Below, piece by piece: positions 16,672 through 32,605 of a stretch of DNA of 64,000 nucleotides. The stretch covers positions 62,001 to 126,000 of the forward strand of contig NZ_JAFKEC010000008.1 in assembly GCF_017848315.1 (NCBI RefSeq). The letters are read 5' to 3'. The notes under the pieces were generated by a model, which was not told where the DNA came from, did not search any database, and was given only the letters and a program-made list of their open reading frames with translations. The stretch comes from Pseudomonas palmensis. Its GTDB lineage: Bacteria > Pseudomonadota > Gammaproteobacteria > Pseudomonadales > Pseudomonadaceae. Positions within the stretch are counted from its first letter, which is position 1, and the number at the start of each line of letters is the position of its first letter. The position numbers were made by a program, and so were the translations under genes.

Positions 16672-18096
16672 ATGCCAGTCGGCAACCACCCTTCTCATGG
16701 TGAGACCGCCCAGGGCGGCCCACTCAAGCGGGAACTCGGCGAACGTCACATTCGCCTGATGGCGCTGGGCGCCTGTATCGGTGTCGGGCTGTTCCTCGGT
16801 TCGGCCAAGGCCATCGAAATGGCCGGGCCGGCGATCATGCTGTCCTACATCATCGGCGGCCTGGCGATCCTGGTGATCATGCGCGCGCTGGGCGAGATGG
16901 CCGTGCACAACCCGGTGGCCGGGTCCTTCAGCCGCTACGCACAAGACTACCTGGGCCCGCTGGCGGGCTTTCTGACCGGCTGGAACTACTGGTTCCTGTG
17001 GCTGGTGACCTGTGTCGCCGAGATCACCGCGGTGGCCATCTACATGGGCATCTGGTTCCCGGACGTACCGCGCTGGATCTGGGCGCTGGCGGCGCTGGGC
17101 AGCATGGGCGCGATCAACCTGGTGGCGGTGAAGGCCTTCGGCGAGTTCGAGTTCTGGTTCGCCCTGATCAAGATCGTGACCATCATCGCCATGGTGCTGG
17201 GCGGCATCGGCGTGATCGCCTTCGGCTTCGGCAACGACGGTGTGGCGCTGGGCATCTCCAACCTGTGGAGTCACGGCGGCTTCATGCCCAACGGCGTGAC
17301 CGGCGTGCTGATGTCGCTGCAGATGGTGATGTTCGCCTACCTGGGCGTGGAGATGATCGGCCTTACCGCCGGTGAAGCGCGCAACCCGCAAAAGACCATC
17401 CCGCAGGCCATCGGCTCGGTGTTCTGGCGCATCCTGCTGTTCTACGTCGGCGCGCTGTTCGTGATCCTGTCGCTGTACCCGTGGAACGAGATCGGCAGCC
17501 AGGGCAGCCCGTTCGTGATGACCTTCGAGCGCCTGGGCATCAAGACCGCAGCCGGCATCATCAACTTCGTGGTGATCACCGCGGCGCTGTCGTCGTGCAA
17601 CGGCGGTATCTTCAGTACCGGGCGCATGCTCTACAGCCTGGCGCAGAACGGCCAGGCCCCGGCCAGCTTTGCGCGCACCTCGCGCAACGGCGTGCCGCGC
17701 AATGCACTGCTGCTGTCGATCGGCGCGCTGCTGCTGGGCGTGCTGGCCAACTACCTGGTACCTGAAAAGGTCTTCGTGTGGGTGACCTCGATCGCCACCT
17801 TCGGCGCGATCTGGACCTGGGTGATGATCCTGCTGGCGCAACTGCGCTTTCGCGCCGGGCTGAGCCAGGCCGAACGGGCCGCGCTCAAGTACCGCATGTG
17901 GCTGTGGCCGCTGAGTTCCTACCTGGCCCTGGCGTTCCTGATCCTGGTGGTCGGCCTGATGGCCTACTTCGAGGAAACCCGCGTGGCGCTGTTCATCGGC
18001 CCGGCGTTCCTGGTAATGCTGACGGTGCTGTACCACGTGTTCAAGCTGGCGCCCAAGGGCGACAGTGAAGCAGTGGCGGCATCCAGCGCATCCTGA
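16672..18096 (+). CDS. proY: APC-family amino acid permease, ProY-like
   Basis: A 474-residue inner-membrane transporter of the amino acid-polyamine-organocation superfamily, AAT group, with about twelve hydrophobic helices. Family landmarks are RHIRLMALGACIGVGLFLGSA at residues 26-46 (the substrate-binding unwound helix 1), then EMAVHNPVAGSF and GLTAGEARNPQKTIPQAI. The sequence resembles proline-specific permease ProY and close relatives for proline, histidine or GABA, and substrate specificity cannot be fixed from sequence. It is monocistronic with a long leader and an intrinsic terminator at 18105-18128. Confidence 0.85.
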   Translation: MPVGNHPSHGETAQGGPLKRELGERHIRLMALGACIGVGLFLGSAKAIEMAGPAIMLSYIIGGLAILVIMRALGEMAVHNPVAGSFSRYAQDYLGPLAGFLTGWNYWFLWLVTCVAEITAVAIYMGIWFPDVPRWIWALAALGSMGAINLVAVKAFGEFEFWFALIKIVTIIAMVLGGIGVIAFGFGNDGVALGISNLWSHGGFMPNGVTGVLMSLQMVMFAYLGVEMIGLTAGEARNPQKTIPQAIGSVFWRILLFYVGALFVILSLYPWNEIGSQGSPFVMTFERLGIKTAAGIINFVVITAALSSCNGGIFSTGRMLYSLAQNGQAPASFARTSRNGVPRNALLLSIGALLLGVLANYLVPEKVFVWVTSIATFGAIWTWVMILLAQLRFRAGLSQAERAALKYRMWLWPLSSYLALAFLILVVGLMAYFEETRVALFIGPAFLVMLTVLYHVFKLAPKGDSEAVAASSAS

Positions 18097-18104
18097 TGTA
18101 CACA

Positions 18105-18128
18105 ACCCCGGCCCAGGCCGAGGTTTTT
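18105..18128 (+). terminator. Intrinsic terminator of the permease gene
   Basis: An ACCCCGGCC/GGCCGAGGT stem with one mismatch is followed by TTTTT, 8 bases after the permease stop codon. Confidence 0.8.
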
Positions 18129-18146
18129 GTGTGGCTGTACTGCCCC

Positions 18147-18171
18147 TTCGCCGGCAATGCCGGCTCCTGCA
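18147..18171 (+). repeat. REP element (single)
   Basis: TTCGCCGGCAATGCCGG plus CTCCTGCA, same family as 13025 and 19895. It lies between two convergent genes. Confidence 0.75.
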
Positions 18172-18192
18172 GGTGAGGAGTCGGCGACGTCG

Positions 18193-19809
18193 TTACGCCG
18201 CTTCGGCGTTGGGCTCGAAACTGTCTGCCCGCGCCATCTGCCACATCCGCGAGTAGAACTCGCCGTTCACCTCGCCGGTAAGCAGTTCACCCGGCTTGAG
18301 GAACACGTGCAGCTGCGAGAACAGCTTGATCTCGGTGGCCGACATGCGCCGCACCAGGTGCTTGGCCTCCAGCTGCGAGGGGTGATCCAGCCCGGCGGCG
18401 GCGAGCATCTCGGCCAGCGCCTTGAGCGTGTTGCGGTGGAAGCTGAACACCCGCTGCGCCTTGTCCGGCACCACCAGCGCCCGCTGGCGCAGGCCGTCCT
18501 GGGTGGCCACGCCGGTCGGGCACTTGTTGGTATGGCAGCTTTGCGACTGGATGCAGCCGATGGCGAACATGAAGCCGCGCGCCGAGTTGGCCCAGTCGGC
18601 ACCGATGGCCAGCACGCTGGCGATATCGAACGCACTGACGATCTTGCCGCTGGCGCCCAGCTTGATCTTGTCGCGCAGGTTCAGCCCCACCAGGGTGTTG
18701 TGCACGAACAGCAGCCCTTCGCGCAGCGGCACGCCGATGTGGTCGGTGAACTCCACCGGCGCGGCGCCGGTGCCGCCTTCCTTGCCGTCGACCACGATGA
18801 AGTCGGGCAGGATGCCGGTCTCGAGCATGGCCTTGGCAATGCCCATGAACTCCCACGGGTGGCCCAGGCAGAACTTGAAGCCGACCGGCTTGCCGCCGGA
18901 CAGCTCGCGCAGCTGGGCAATGAACTGCATCAGCTCGATGGGGGTGGAGAACGCGCTGTGGCGCGACGGCGAGATGCAGTCTTCGCCCATCATGATGCCG
19001 CGGGTGTCGGCGATTTCCTGGGTCACCTTGTGCTTGGGCAGGATCCCGCCGTGGCCGGGCTTGGCGCCCTGGCTCATCTTGATTTCGATCATGCGCACCT
19101 GCGGGCTGCTGGCCTGCTGCGCGAAGCGCTCGGGGTCGAAGCGACCGTCCGAGGTGCGGCAGCCGAAGTAGCCGCTGCCCAGTTCCCAGGTCAGGTCGCC
19201 GCCATGTTCGCGATGGTAGGGGCTGATGCTGCCCTCGCCGGTGTCATGCGCGAAGTTGCCAAGCTTGGCACCCTGGTTGAGGGCGCGAATGGCGTTGGCG
19301 CTGAGCGAGCCGAAACTCATGGCCGAGATGTTGAACACCGAGGCCGAATAGGGCTGGGTGCACTGCGGGCCGCCGACGATCACCCGAAAGCTCTCGGGGT
19401 CGCTGAGCGGTGCCGGGCGCATGGAGTGGCCGATGAACTCGAAGCCCGACTGGTAGACGTCGATCAGGGTGCCGAACGGCTTGTCGGCGGTTTCGTTCTT
19501 GGCCCGCGAGTACACCAGCGAGCGCTGGGCGCGGGAGAAGGGCAGCGCATCGCTGTCGGATTCGAGCAGGTACTGGCGGATTTCCGGGCGGATGCCCTCC
19601 ACCAGGTAACGGATATTGCCCAGGATCGGGTAGTTGCGCCGCACCGCATGGCGGCTCTGCAGCAGGTCGAACAGGCCCAGCAGGCTGAGCAGGCCGGTGA
19701 CCAGGGTGAAGGGCCACAGCCAGTCGTGGTGCAGGAACGGCAGGCTGGCGAGGGTGAACACGACACACGCGGCGAAGAAGGCATAACGGCTGAGGAGGGA
19801 GAGGCTCAT
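18193..19809 (-). CDS. Stand-alone FMN-binding glutamate synthase family protein
   Basis: A 538-residue protein equivalent to the central FMN/Fe-S domain of glutamate synthase, without an amidotransferase domain. Two N-terminal hydrophobic segments (about 5-20 and 28-45) suggest membrane attachment. GltS-like features are ISAMSFGSLS--AI-ALN-GA, GEGSISPYHREHGGD, IEIKMSQGAKPGHGG, VVDGKEGGTGAAP and the 3Fe-4S motif Cys419-x5-Cys425-x4-Cys430. The start at MSLSLLSR is supported by AAGGAA 6 bases upstream. Substrate and partner are unknown, because such proteins lack the glutaminase part and may act on another imino or keto substrate. No gltD-like partner lies nearby. Confidence 0.88.
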   Translation of the reverse strand: MSLSLLSRYAFFAACVVFTLASLPFLHHDWLWPFTLVTGLLSLLGLFDLLQSRHAVRRNYPILGNIRYLVEGIRPEIRQYLLESDSDALPFSRAQRSLVYSRAKNETADKPFGTLIDVYQSGFEFIGHSMRPAPLSDPESFRVIVGGPQCTQPYSASVFNISAMSFGSLSANAIRALNQGAKLGNFAHDTGEGSISPYHREHGGDLTWELGSGYFGCRTSDGRFDPERFAQQASSPQVRMIEIKMSQGAKPGHGGILPKHKVTQEIADTRGIMMGEDCISPSRHSAFSTPIELMQFIAQLRELSGGKPVGFKFCLGHPWEFMGIAKAMLETGILPDFIVVDGKEGGTGAAPVEFTDHIGVPLREGLLFVHNTLVGLNLRDKIKLGASGKIVSAFDIASVLAIGADWANSARGFMFAIGCIQSQSCHTNKCPTGVATQDGLRQRALVVPDKAQRVFSFHRNTLKALAEMLAAAGLDHPSQLEAKHLVRRMSATEIKLFSQLHVFLKPGELLTGEVNGEFYSRMWQMARADSFEPNAEAA

Positions 19810-19894
19810 GCGGGTTCCTTTTGCAGGCAATCCAAGACCTTATATCGAATGGGGGATTGGATGCCAGTGAACCCATCAAGACAGCGTTGCGGCC

Positions 19895-19920
19895 TTCGCC
19901 GGCAATGCCGGCTCCTGCAC
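19895..19920 (+). repeat. REP element (single)
   Basis: TTCGCCGGCAATGCCGG plus CTCCTGCAC, nearly identical to the copy at 18147. The pair brackets the FMN protein gene. Confidence 0.75.
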
Positions 19921-19939
19921 ACACCGCAAAGCTTCGGGA

Positions 19940-24208
<4,269 letters not shown>

Positions 24209-24268
24209 CAGCTGTTTATGCGGCCGTTGCGCCCTGGTTGCAAGGGGCTTTCGTCAGGCTGCTGCGGC

Positions 24269-24340
24269 CGCTTCGCCGGCAAGGCCGGCTCCTACAAGGA
24301 ATGCGCCGAACCTGTGGGAGCCGGCCTTGCCGGCGAAGCG
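24269..24340. repeat. Inverted REP pair (BIME-like)
   Basis: The left unit at 24269-24292 and the right unit at 24317-24340 are 24-base exact inverted complements, CGCTTCGCCGGCAAGGCCGG continued by CTCC. They lie between the lhr start and the Nudix gene, so this hairpin is in the leader or promoter space, not 3' of a gene on the minus strand. Confidence 0.8.
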
Positions 24341-24410
24341 CTCAGCAAGATTGAAAGCCCTGCGCCAGCATGTGATCCTAGCGCGCCTTCCCCGCCACGA
24401 GCCGCCTACC

Positions 24411-24818
24411 ATGAGCAAAACCATCCGTATCGCCGCTGCCCTGTTGCTCGATGCTCAGGGCCGTACCCTGTTGGTACGCAAGCGCGGCACCCTGGCCTTC
24501 ATGCAGCCTGGCGGCAAGATCGAACCCCACGAGCAACCCGTCGATGCCCTGGCCCGCGAGCTGTTCGAAGAGCTGGGCCTGCGCATCGACCCGCAGCAGG
24601 CGCAGTACCTGGGCCAGTTCAGCGCACCGGCGGCCAACGAGCCGGGTTTCGAAGTGCAGGCCGAGCTGTTTCAGTTGCACACCGACCTGACGCTTGAACC
24701 CGCAGCGGAAATCGAGGAAGCCTGCTGGGTCGACGCCCACCAGGTGGATCACCTCGAACTGGCGCCGCTGACCCGCGACCTGATCCTGCCGCTGCACCTG
24801 CAACGGGCCGCGCAATGA
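24411..24818 (+). CDS. Nudix hydrolase
   Basis: A 135-residue cytosolic enzyme with a full Nudix box at residues 40-62: G-x5-E-x7-RELFEELGL (starting GGKIEPHEQ). Nudix enzymes cleave nucleoside diphosphates linked to another group X, with Mg bound by the box glutamates. The N-terminal IRIAAALLLDAQGRTLLVRK strand pattern is typical of MutT/ADP-ribose type members, but the substrate cannot be named. The start was chosen at MSKTIRIAA because the upstream in-frame extension crosses the REP pair. The stop overlaps the next start by ATGA, so it is coupled to the LysE-type exporter. Confidence 0.9.
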   Translation: MSKTIRIAAALLLDAQGRTLLVRKRGTLAFMQPGGKIEPHEQPVDALARELFEELGLRIDPQQAQYLGQFSAPAANEPGFEVQAELFQLHTDLTLEPAAEIEEACWVDAHQVDHLELAPLTRDLILPLHLQRAAQ

Positions 24819-25453
24819 TCCCGCTGCACGAATGGCTGCTGTTCAGTGGCGCCGCGCTGCTGATGGTACTGACCCCCGGGCCGAACATGATCTACCTGAT
24901 CTCGCGCTCGATCTGCCAGGGGCGCATGGCCGGCGTGACGTCGCTGATCGGTGTGGTGGGCGGGTTTCTGGTGCACATGACGGCCGCAGCTGTGGGCCTC
25001 ACCGCGTTGTTCATGGCCGTGCCGCTGGGTTACGACCTGCTGCGCTGGGCCGGTGCCGGCTACTTGCTGTGGATGGCCTGGCAGGCGGTCAAGCCGGGTG
25101 CGCGCTCGCCGTTCGAGCCCCGTGAGCTGGCCCCGGATTCACCGGCGCGGCTGGTGACGATGGGGTTTCTGACCAGCGTGCTGAACCCCAAGGTGGCGGT
25201 GTTCTACCTGTCGGTGCTGCCGCAGTTCATTTCGCCCGAGCACGGCTCGGTGCTGGCGCAGAGCCTGACCCTGGGCCTGACCCAGATCGGCGTGAGCTTC
25301 ACCGTGAACCTGCTGATCGCACTGTTCGCCGCCGGCCTGTCGGCCTGGTTCGCGCGCTACCCGCTGTGGCTGATGTTGCAGCGCTACGTGATGGGCTTTG
25401 TGCTGGCGGCCCTTGCGCTGCGCCTGGTGCAGGAACAACGCAAACTGGCTTGA
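24815..25453 (+). CDS. LysE/RhtB family amino acid exporter
   Basis: A 212-residue inner-membrane protein with about six helices. The family signature GAALLMVLTPGPNMIYLISRS lies at about residues 13-33, followed by G---GF-VH and a FLTSVLNPKVAVFYLSVLPQF block near the middle. RhtB-type proteins export amino acids such as homoserine, threonine or leucine. The start overlaps the Nudix stop by four bases. The gene is convergent with metR, 18 bases away. The exported compound is not evident. Confidence 0.9.
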   Translation: MIPLHEWLLFSGAALLMVLTPGPNMIYLISRSICQGRMAGVTSLIGVVGGFLVHMTAAAVGLTALFMAVPLGYDLLRWAGAGYLLWMAWQAVKPGARSPFEPRELAPDSPARLVTMGFLTSVLNPKVAVFYLSVLPQFISPEHGSVLAQSLTLGLTQIGVSFTVNLLIALFAAGLSAWFARYPLWLMLQRYVMGFVLAALALRLVQEQRKLA

Positions 25454-25471
25454 TGCTTGCCGCTTGAACCT

Positions 25472-26389
25472 TCAGCGCACTGCACTGACCCCATCTAGGG
25501 TCGAGAACGAGGTGTCCTTGGCGGTCAGCAGAAAGTCGCGCATGTACGGTGCATCGAGCATGTCGCTGCGCACTGCGGCGTACAGCGTGGCGAACAGGCC
25601 CTTTTCACCCAGGCGCTTGCCCTTCACGTAGCCGCGCGAGCTGTACTCGTGCAGGGCCCAGTGCGGCATGCCGCATACCCCGCGTCCGCTGGCCACCAAC
25701 TGCATCATCATCACCGTCAGCTCGGCGGTGCGCACCTGCCCGGGCTCGATGTCGGCAGGCTCCAGAAAGCGCGTGAAGATGTCCAGGCGGTCGCGTTCCA
25801 CCGGGTAGGTGATCAGGGTTTCCGTGGCCAGGTCCTGCGGCACCACGTAGGGCCTGGAGGCCAGTACGTGCTGGTTGGCCACCGCCAGCATCGCCTCGTA
25901 GGTGAACAGCGGCACGTAGGTGATACCGGTCAGCTCCAGCGGGTCGGAGGTCACCACCAGGTCCAGGTCGCCACGGGCCAGGGCCGGCAGCGGGGCGAAG
26001 GCGAAGCCCGAGGCCAGGTCCAGCTCCACCTCTGGCCAGGCATCGCGGAACTGGTCGATGGTGGGCATCAGCCACTGGAAGCAGCTGTGGCACTCGATGG
26101 CCATGTGCAGGCGCCCGGCAGTGCCGCCGGCCAGGCGCGCAATGTCCCGTTCGGCGCCGCGCAGCAGCGGCAGGGTGGCGTCGGCCAGTTGCAGCAGGCG
26201 CAGGCCGGCGCTGGTGAAGCGGATCGGCTTGGTCTTGCGGGTGAACAGCTGCATGCCCAGGCGTTCTTCGAGTTCCTTGAACTGGTGGGACAACGCCGAC
26301 TGGGTCAGGTGCAGGCGCTCGGCGGCCTCCACCAGGCTGTCGGCTTCGCGCAGGGCGTGCAGGGTCTTGAGGTGGCGAATTTCCAGCAC
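25472..26389 (-). CDS. metR: LysR-type regulator MetR
   Basis: A 305-residue LysR family regulator of methionine biosynthesis that responds to homocysteine. The N-terminal HTH reads LHALREADSLVEAAERLHLTQSALSHQFKELEERLG, with the MetR-typical TRKTKPIRFT wing. The effector domain starts GRLHMAIECHSCFQWLMP, with the conserved ECH and Cys of MetR proteins. The GTG start was chosen because GGAG lies 7 bases before it and the protein then begins LEIRHLKTL as in other MetR proteins. An inverted repeat at 26419-26446 lies 30 bases upstream. The neighbouring genes give no direct link to methionine synthesis. Confidence 0.9.
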   Translation of the reverse strand: MLEIRHLKTLHALREADSLVEAAERLHLTQSALSHQFKELEERLGMQLFTRKTKPIRFTSAGLRLLQLADATLPLLRGAERDIARLAGGTAGRLHMAIECHSCFQWLMPTIDQFRDAWPEVELDLASGFAFAPLPALARGDLDLVVTSDPLELTGITYVPLFTYEAMLAVANQHVLASRPYVVPQDLATETLITYPVERDRLDIFTRFLEPADIEPGQVRTAELTVMMMQLVASGRGVCGMPHWALHEYSSRGYVKGKRLGEKGLFATLYAAVRSDMLDAPYMRDFLLTAKDTSFSTLDGVSAVR

Positions 26390-26418
26390 CAGGGTGCTCC
26401 ATGAACAGAATTTGATGG

Positions 26419-26446
26419 ATGAGACAATTCGTTGAGTTTGTCTCAT
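26419..26446. promoter_or_regulatory. Perfect 9-bp inverted repeat upstream of metR
   Basis: ATGAGACAA (26419-26427) and TTGTCTCAT (26438-26446) are exact inverted complements with a 10-base spacer. The site lies between divergent metR and the hydrolase gene. It could be an operator for MetR or another regulator, or a leader hairpin. Confidence 0.5.
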
Positions 26447-26569
26447 GTTGACGATGCTGTCGACCGCCCGGCAGTTGTCATCAAACGGTCACCGATCTGT
26501 GGCAGCGCGCCGGCATGAACTTCATCAGACTCGCGCTTTACTGGCGAACTGCACTCTGGTGTTTCTTTC

Positions 26570-27562
26570 ATGCGGGCAATCCTGTTTCTGGTGGCGCTGT
26601 GCAGCGCCTTTTCTTCGTTCGCGGCGCCTCGCTGCGACATCACTTCAGCTATCCGATACGCCGAGGCGGGGCCGGTCAGCCTGGCCTATCAGAGCATCGG
26701 GCGTGACAGCGACCCGGCCCTGCTGCTGGTCATGGGCCTGGGCGGCCAGTTGATCCACTGGCCCGACGAGGTGGTACTTGCGCTGTGCCAGCAGGGCTTC
26801 AGGGTGATCCGCTACGACAACCGCGACGTCGGCCTGTCGCGCTGGAACCAGCCCCCCGCCCAGGCCAACCTGACGGTCGAGGCGCTGCGCTACCGGCTCG
26901 GCCTGCCGGTGGCGGCGCCCTACAGCCTGAGCGACATGGCCGTTGACGGCCTGGCGCTGATGGATGCGCTGCACGCGCAGCGCTTTCATGTGCTGGGGGT
27001 GAGCATGGGTGGAATGATTGCCCAGCACCTGGCGGCGATGGCGCCCGAGCGGGTCGAGAGCCTGACCCTGATCATGTCCAGTTCGGGTGCACAGGGGCTG
27101 CCGGCGCCTGCGCCGGCGCTGATTCGGCAGTTGGCCCGGCGCGGTGCGCCGAATCGCCAGGTGGCCCTGGAGCAGCAGGCCGACCTGCTGGCCGCGCTGG
27201 GCAGCCCGCAGGTGCAGGATGATCGCCAGGCCCTGTTGCAGCAGGCCGCCACCGCCTACGACCGGGCCTTCAACCCCGAAGGCGTGCAGCGCCAGGTCAT
27301 GGCCATACTTGCCGAGCCCAGCCGTGTCGAGCTGCTCGACAACCTGCGGGTACCGGCCTTGGTGGTGCACGGCACGGCCGACCCGCTGTTGCCGGTGATG
27401 CACGGCGTGCACCTGGCCGCGCACATCCAGGGCAGCCAGCTACGCCTGATACCGGGCCTGGCGCACCGCTTCCAGGAGCCGTTCAAGGCCCCGCTGCTGG
27501 CGGCGGTACTGCCTTACCTGAAGGCGCACCGCGAAGAGCTGGGCCATCTGGCCCAACGCTAG
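26570..27562 (+). CDS. Exported alpha/beta hydrolase
   Basis: A 330-residue protein with a cleavable-looking signal ([19 protein letters not shown]). The alpha/beta hydrolase fold is marked by [15 protein letters not shown] (oxyanion region), YDNRDVGLS, the nucleophile elbow GVSMGG (Ser145), [10 protein letters not shown] (acid Asp near 272) and GLAHRF (His near 302). Such enzymes hydrolyse esters or lactones, and the substrate is unknown. It is transcribed divergently from metR. Its stop overlaps the stop of convergent glpM by four bases. Confidence 0.85.
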   Translation: MRAILFLVALCSAFSSFAAPRCDITSAIRYAEAGPVSLAYQSIGRDSDPALLLVMGLGGQLIHWPDEVVLALCQQGFRVIRYDNRDVGLSRWNQPPAQANLTVEALRYRLGLPVAAPYSLSDMAVDGLALMDALHAQRFHVLGVSMGGMIAQHLAAMAPERVESLTLIMSSSGAQGLPAPAPALIRQLARRGAPNRQVALEQQADLLAALGSPQVQDDRQALLQQAATAYDRAFNPEGVQRQVMAILAEPSRVELLDNLRVPALVVHGTADPLLPVMHGVHLAAHIQGSQLRLIPGLAHRFQEPFKAPLLAAVLPYLKAHREELGHLAQR

Positions 27563-27894
27563 TGCAGGCGTACCCATACGCTGACCAGCACGGTGGCGGC
27601 GATCAGCCAGGCCACTGCCGCCAGCGCCAGTGACAGCTCCAGGCGCAGGCGGTCGACCAGCACGTACAGCGCGGCCAGGTACACGAAGTAGGGGATGATC
27701 GACCACATGCCGAACACGATGGTGGCCTTCAGATCCTCCAGCGAGCGGCCCTTGCCGATGATGTAGTGGGCAATCAGGGCAAAGGTGGGAAACAGCGGCA
27801 CCAGCCCGGCCACGTAGTAATTGCGGGTCTTGGCCAGGGCCGCGATGATCAGCACCACCACGGCGCCCAGGCAGGCCTTGAGAATCATGTCCAT
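27559..27894 (-). CDS. glpM: GlpM family small membrane protein
   Basis: A 111-residue integral membrane protein with three to four hydrophobic helices. It matches the GlpM family (KACLGAVVVLIIAALAKT, NYYVAGLVPLFPTFALIAHYIIG). GlpM of P. aeruginosa was described as an inner-membrane protein that affects alginate production and is named for its link with the glp locus. Its molecular function is unknown. Here it lies 12 bases downstream of aauR on the same strand, so it is probably the last gene of the aat-aau transcript, 7 kb away from the glp genes. Confidence 0.88.
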   Translation of the reverse strand: MDMILKACLGAVVVLIIAALAKTRNYYVAGLVPLFPTFALIAHYIIGKGRSLEDLKATIVFGMWSIIPYFVYLAALYVLVDRLRLELSLALAAVAWLIAATVLVSVWVRLH

Positions 27895-27906
27895 CGAAAC
27901 GCTCGC

Positions 27907-29228
<1,322 letters not shown>

Positions 29229-29232
<4 letters not shown>

Positions 29233-31136
29233 AGGGACTCGGCAGGTTCAGTGGGGGTATCGACCAGCGGCAGGCTGAGCACGAACGCGGTACCGCCGCT
29301 GGCGGGGTGTTCGACGTTCAGGGTACCGCCGGCTGCAGCGGCGAGGCTGGCCGACAGGGTCAGGCCCAGGCCCAGGCCGTGCTCGCCCGGTTTGGTGGTG
29401 AAAAACGGTTCGAACAGGTGCTTGCGCGCTTCATCGTCGATGCCATGGCCGTTGTCGCGCACGCGCAGGCGGTACTTGTCGCCCACCAGCTCGCCTTCGA
29501 GCCAGAGTTGCGGCAGCGGCACCGCGGCCATGGCATCCAGGGCGTTGCCGATCAGGTTGACCAGGATCTGCTCCAGGCGGGTCTGGTCGATGGTCAGTTG
29601 CTGGTCGGCGTACTCGAGGTGCAGTTTCAGGTGACAGCCCTCGATGCGCGCATTGAGCAGTTGCAGGGCGGCGGTCACGGCCTTTTCCAGCGAGGCCTGG
29701 CCACGGTCGTCGCCGCGCCGGGCGAACGAGCGCAGGCTGGCGGTGATACGGCCCATGCGGTCGATCAGTTCGTTCATGGTCAGCAGGTTGGCGCTGGCGG
29801 TTTCCAGCGCACCGCGCTGCAGAAAGCGCACGGTGTTGCCCGACAGGGTGCGCAGCGCCGCCAGCGGCTGGTTCAGCTCATGGGCGATGCTGGTCGACAT
29901 CTGCCCGATGGCCGCCAGCTTGCCGGCCTGCACCAGTTCGTCCTGGGCATGGCGCAGGGTCTGCTCGGCGTGCCGGCGTTCGCGGATCTGGCCCTTGAGG
30001 CGTTCGTTGCTGGCACGCAGGTCGGCGGTGCGCTCGGCAATCTTGCGTTCGAGCTGGTTGTTGGCTTCTTCCAGCGCCTCGCGGGCGGCCAGGCGGGTGG
30101 CGATCACCTTGCGCCGCTCGTTCCAGGCTATCAGCAGGATCGCCAGCAGGGCGAAGGCCACGGCCACCAGCACGCCCTGGATCATCGATTCGTGGCGCAG
30201 GTCCTGCAGCGGGGTCAGCAGGGTGAAGTGCCAGGGCGTGTCGCTCAGGCGCCGGGTCTGGGCCAGGTAGGTGACCTTGCGGTTGCTGTCGCCCAGTTCG
30301 GCATTGGCCGGAAAGGTCAGCTTCTCGACCCCGTCGGCGAGCTTCTCGCGCGCCAGCGGCTGCAGTTCGTTGAGCGGGAACCAGTAGTACTGCAGGCTGC
30401 GCGCCAGGCGCTCCTTGATTTCCGGGGTCAGCGGGCGCACCGACTTCAGCCGCCGCGCCGGGTCGCTGGAGAGGATGATGATGCCGTTCTCGTCGCTGAC
30501 GAAGGCTTCCAGGCGGGCTCGCTGCCAGCGCTCTTCGAGGGCTTCCAGGCGCACCTTGATCACCGCCACGCCGATGATCTTGCCGTGTTCTTCCAGGCCA
30601 TGGGCCAGGTAGTAGCCAGGTTCGCCGGTGGTGCTGCCGATGCCGTAGAAGCGCCCGGGCTGGCCGCGCACGGCATTCTGGAAATAGGCACGGAACGAGA
30701 GGTCTTCGCCCAGGTAACTGTCGACGTCGCGCCAGTTGCTGGTGGCCTGCACCCGGCCGGTGGTGTCGAGCACATAGATGGCGCGGCTGCGGCTGCGCCG
30801 GTTGAGCCCTTCGAGGTATTCGTTGACCGCCTGGCGCTGGTCGCCATCGGTGGAGTTCAGCAGGCTGGAGACGCTGTCTTCGAGTTCCAGCAGGCTGGGC
30901 AGGTAGGTGTACTTGCTGATCTCGCTCTCGACCGCGCGGGCATGCAGTTCAAGCTGACGCTCGCCGGTCTCGCTGAGGGTGCGGATGCCGTTGTGCTCGC
31001 TGATCAGGTAGCCGACCACACCCAGGCCGATCATCAGCAGCAGGACCAGTGGGGGCAGGAACAGGTGGCGGATCAGGCGAGGTTTCACGGCAAGGTCAGG
31101 CTTGGCTGGGCGAAAGAGCGTGGGATCGCATTTCAT
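29229..31136 (-). CDS. aauS: Sensor histidine kinase AauS
   Basis: A 635-residue DctB-type sensor. Membrane helix 1 at about 24-43, a large periplasmic double-Cache-like sensor domain 45-315, and helix 2 at 319-338. A coiled coil follows to about 400. The kinase core contains IAHELNQPLAAL with phospho-His419, then N (LVNLIGNALDAM), G1 (DNGHGID) and GLGLGLTLS boxes. It should sense periplasmic acidic amino acids and phosphorylate AauR. The start at MKCDPTLF is preceded by AAGG 8 bases upstream and is preferred over an upstream in-frame ATG. It follows aatP by 66 bases in the same operon. Confidence 0.93.
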
Positions 31137-31202
31137 CACAGTGGCCTTGTCACGACCAGCGCCCTCTGCCCGGCGTGGGCCGGGCAGGGGCACCGGGCGG
31201 CA

Positions 31203-31933
<731 letters not shown>

Positions 31934-31937
<4 letters not shown>

Positions 31938-32605
31938 ACGGTTATCCTTTTCTGCAGACGCTTGACCAGGAAGGAAGCGGAGAAGCTGATGACAAAGTAC
32001 ACGGCGCCGGCAAACAGCAGGAACTCGTTGGAGCGCCCGATGATGTCGCCACTGGCCCGTGCCGAGTTGAGGAAGTCCACCAGGCCCACGGTGTAGACCA
32101 GCGAGGTGTCCTGGAACAGGATGATGCTCTGCTGCAGCAGCAGCGGGGTCATCTTGCGAAATGCCTGGGGCAGGATGATCAGGCGCATGGTCTGCGCGTA
32201 GTTCATGCCCAGTGCCTGGGCAGCCGCCATCTGGCCCTTGGAGATCGACTGCACGCCGGCCCGCACGATTTCGCAGAAGTACGCCGCCTCGAACATCATG
32301 AATGCCACGACGCAGGAGGTGAATGCACCCACCGGGGTGTCTTCGCCGGTGATCCAGCGCAGCACGAACGGTACCGCCAGGTAGAACCAGGTGATCACCA
32401 GCAGCAGCGGGATGGAGCGAAAGTAGTTCACGTAGGCGCCGGCCAGGCGTGAAAGCAGCTTGCTCGACGACAACCGCATCAGTGCCAGCACGGTACCCAG
32501 CGCGATGCCGCCAATGATGCCCATGAGCATCAGTTGCAGGGTCATCTTCATGCCGTTCCACAGGCCCGGCAGGGCTGGCACGATTCCACTGAAATCCATG
32601 TCCAT
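31934..32605 (-). CDS. aatM: Glutamate/aspartate ABC transporter permease AatM
   Basis: A 223-residue inner-membrane permease of the HisMQ type. It has about five helices and the EAA loop [37 protein letters not shown] at about 105-140, where it meets the ATPase. The start ATG overlaps the aatQ stop (TAATG), so translation is coupled. It is the partner of AatQ in a heterodimeric channel. Confidence 0.95.
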
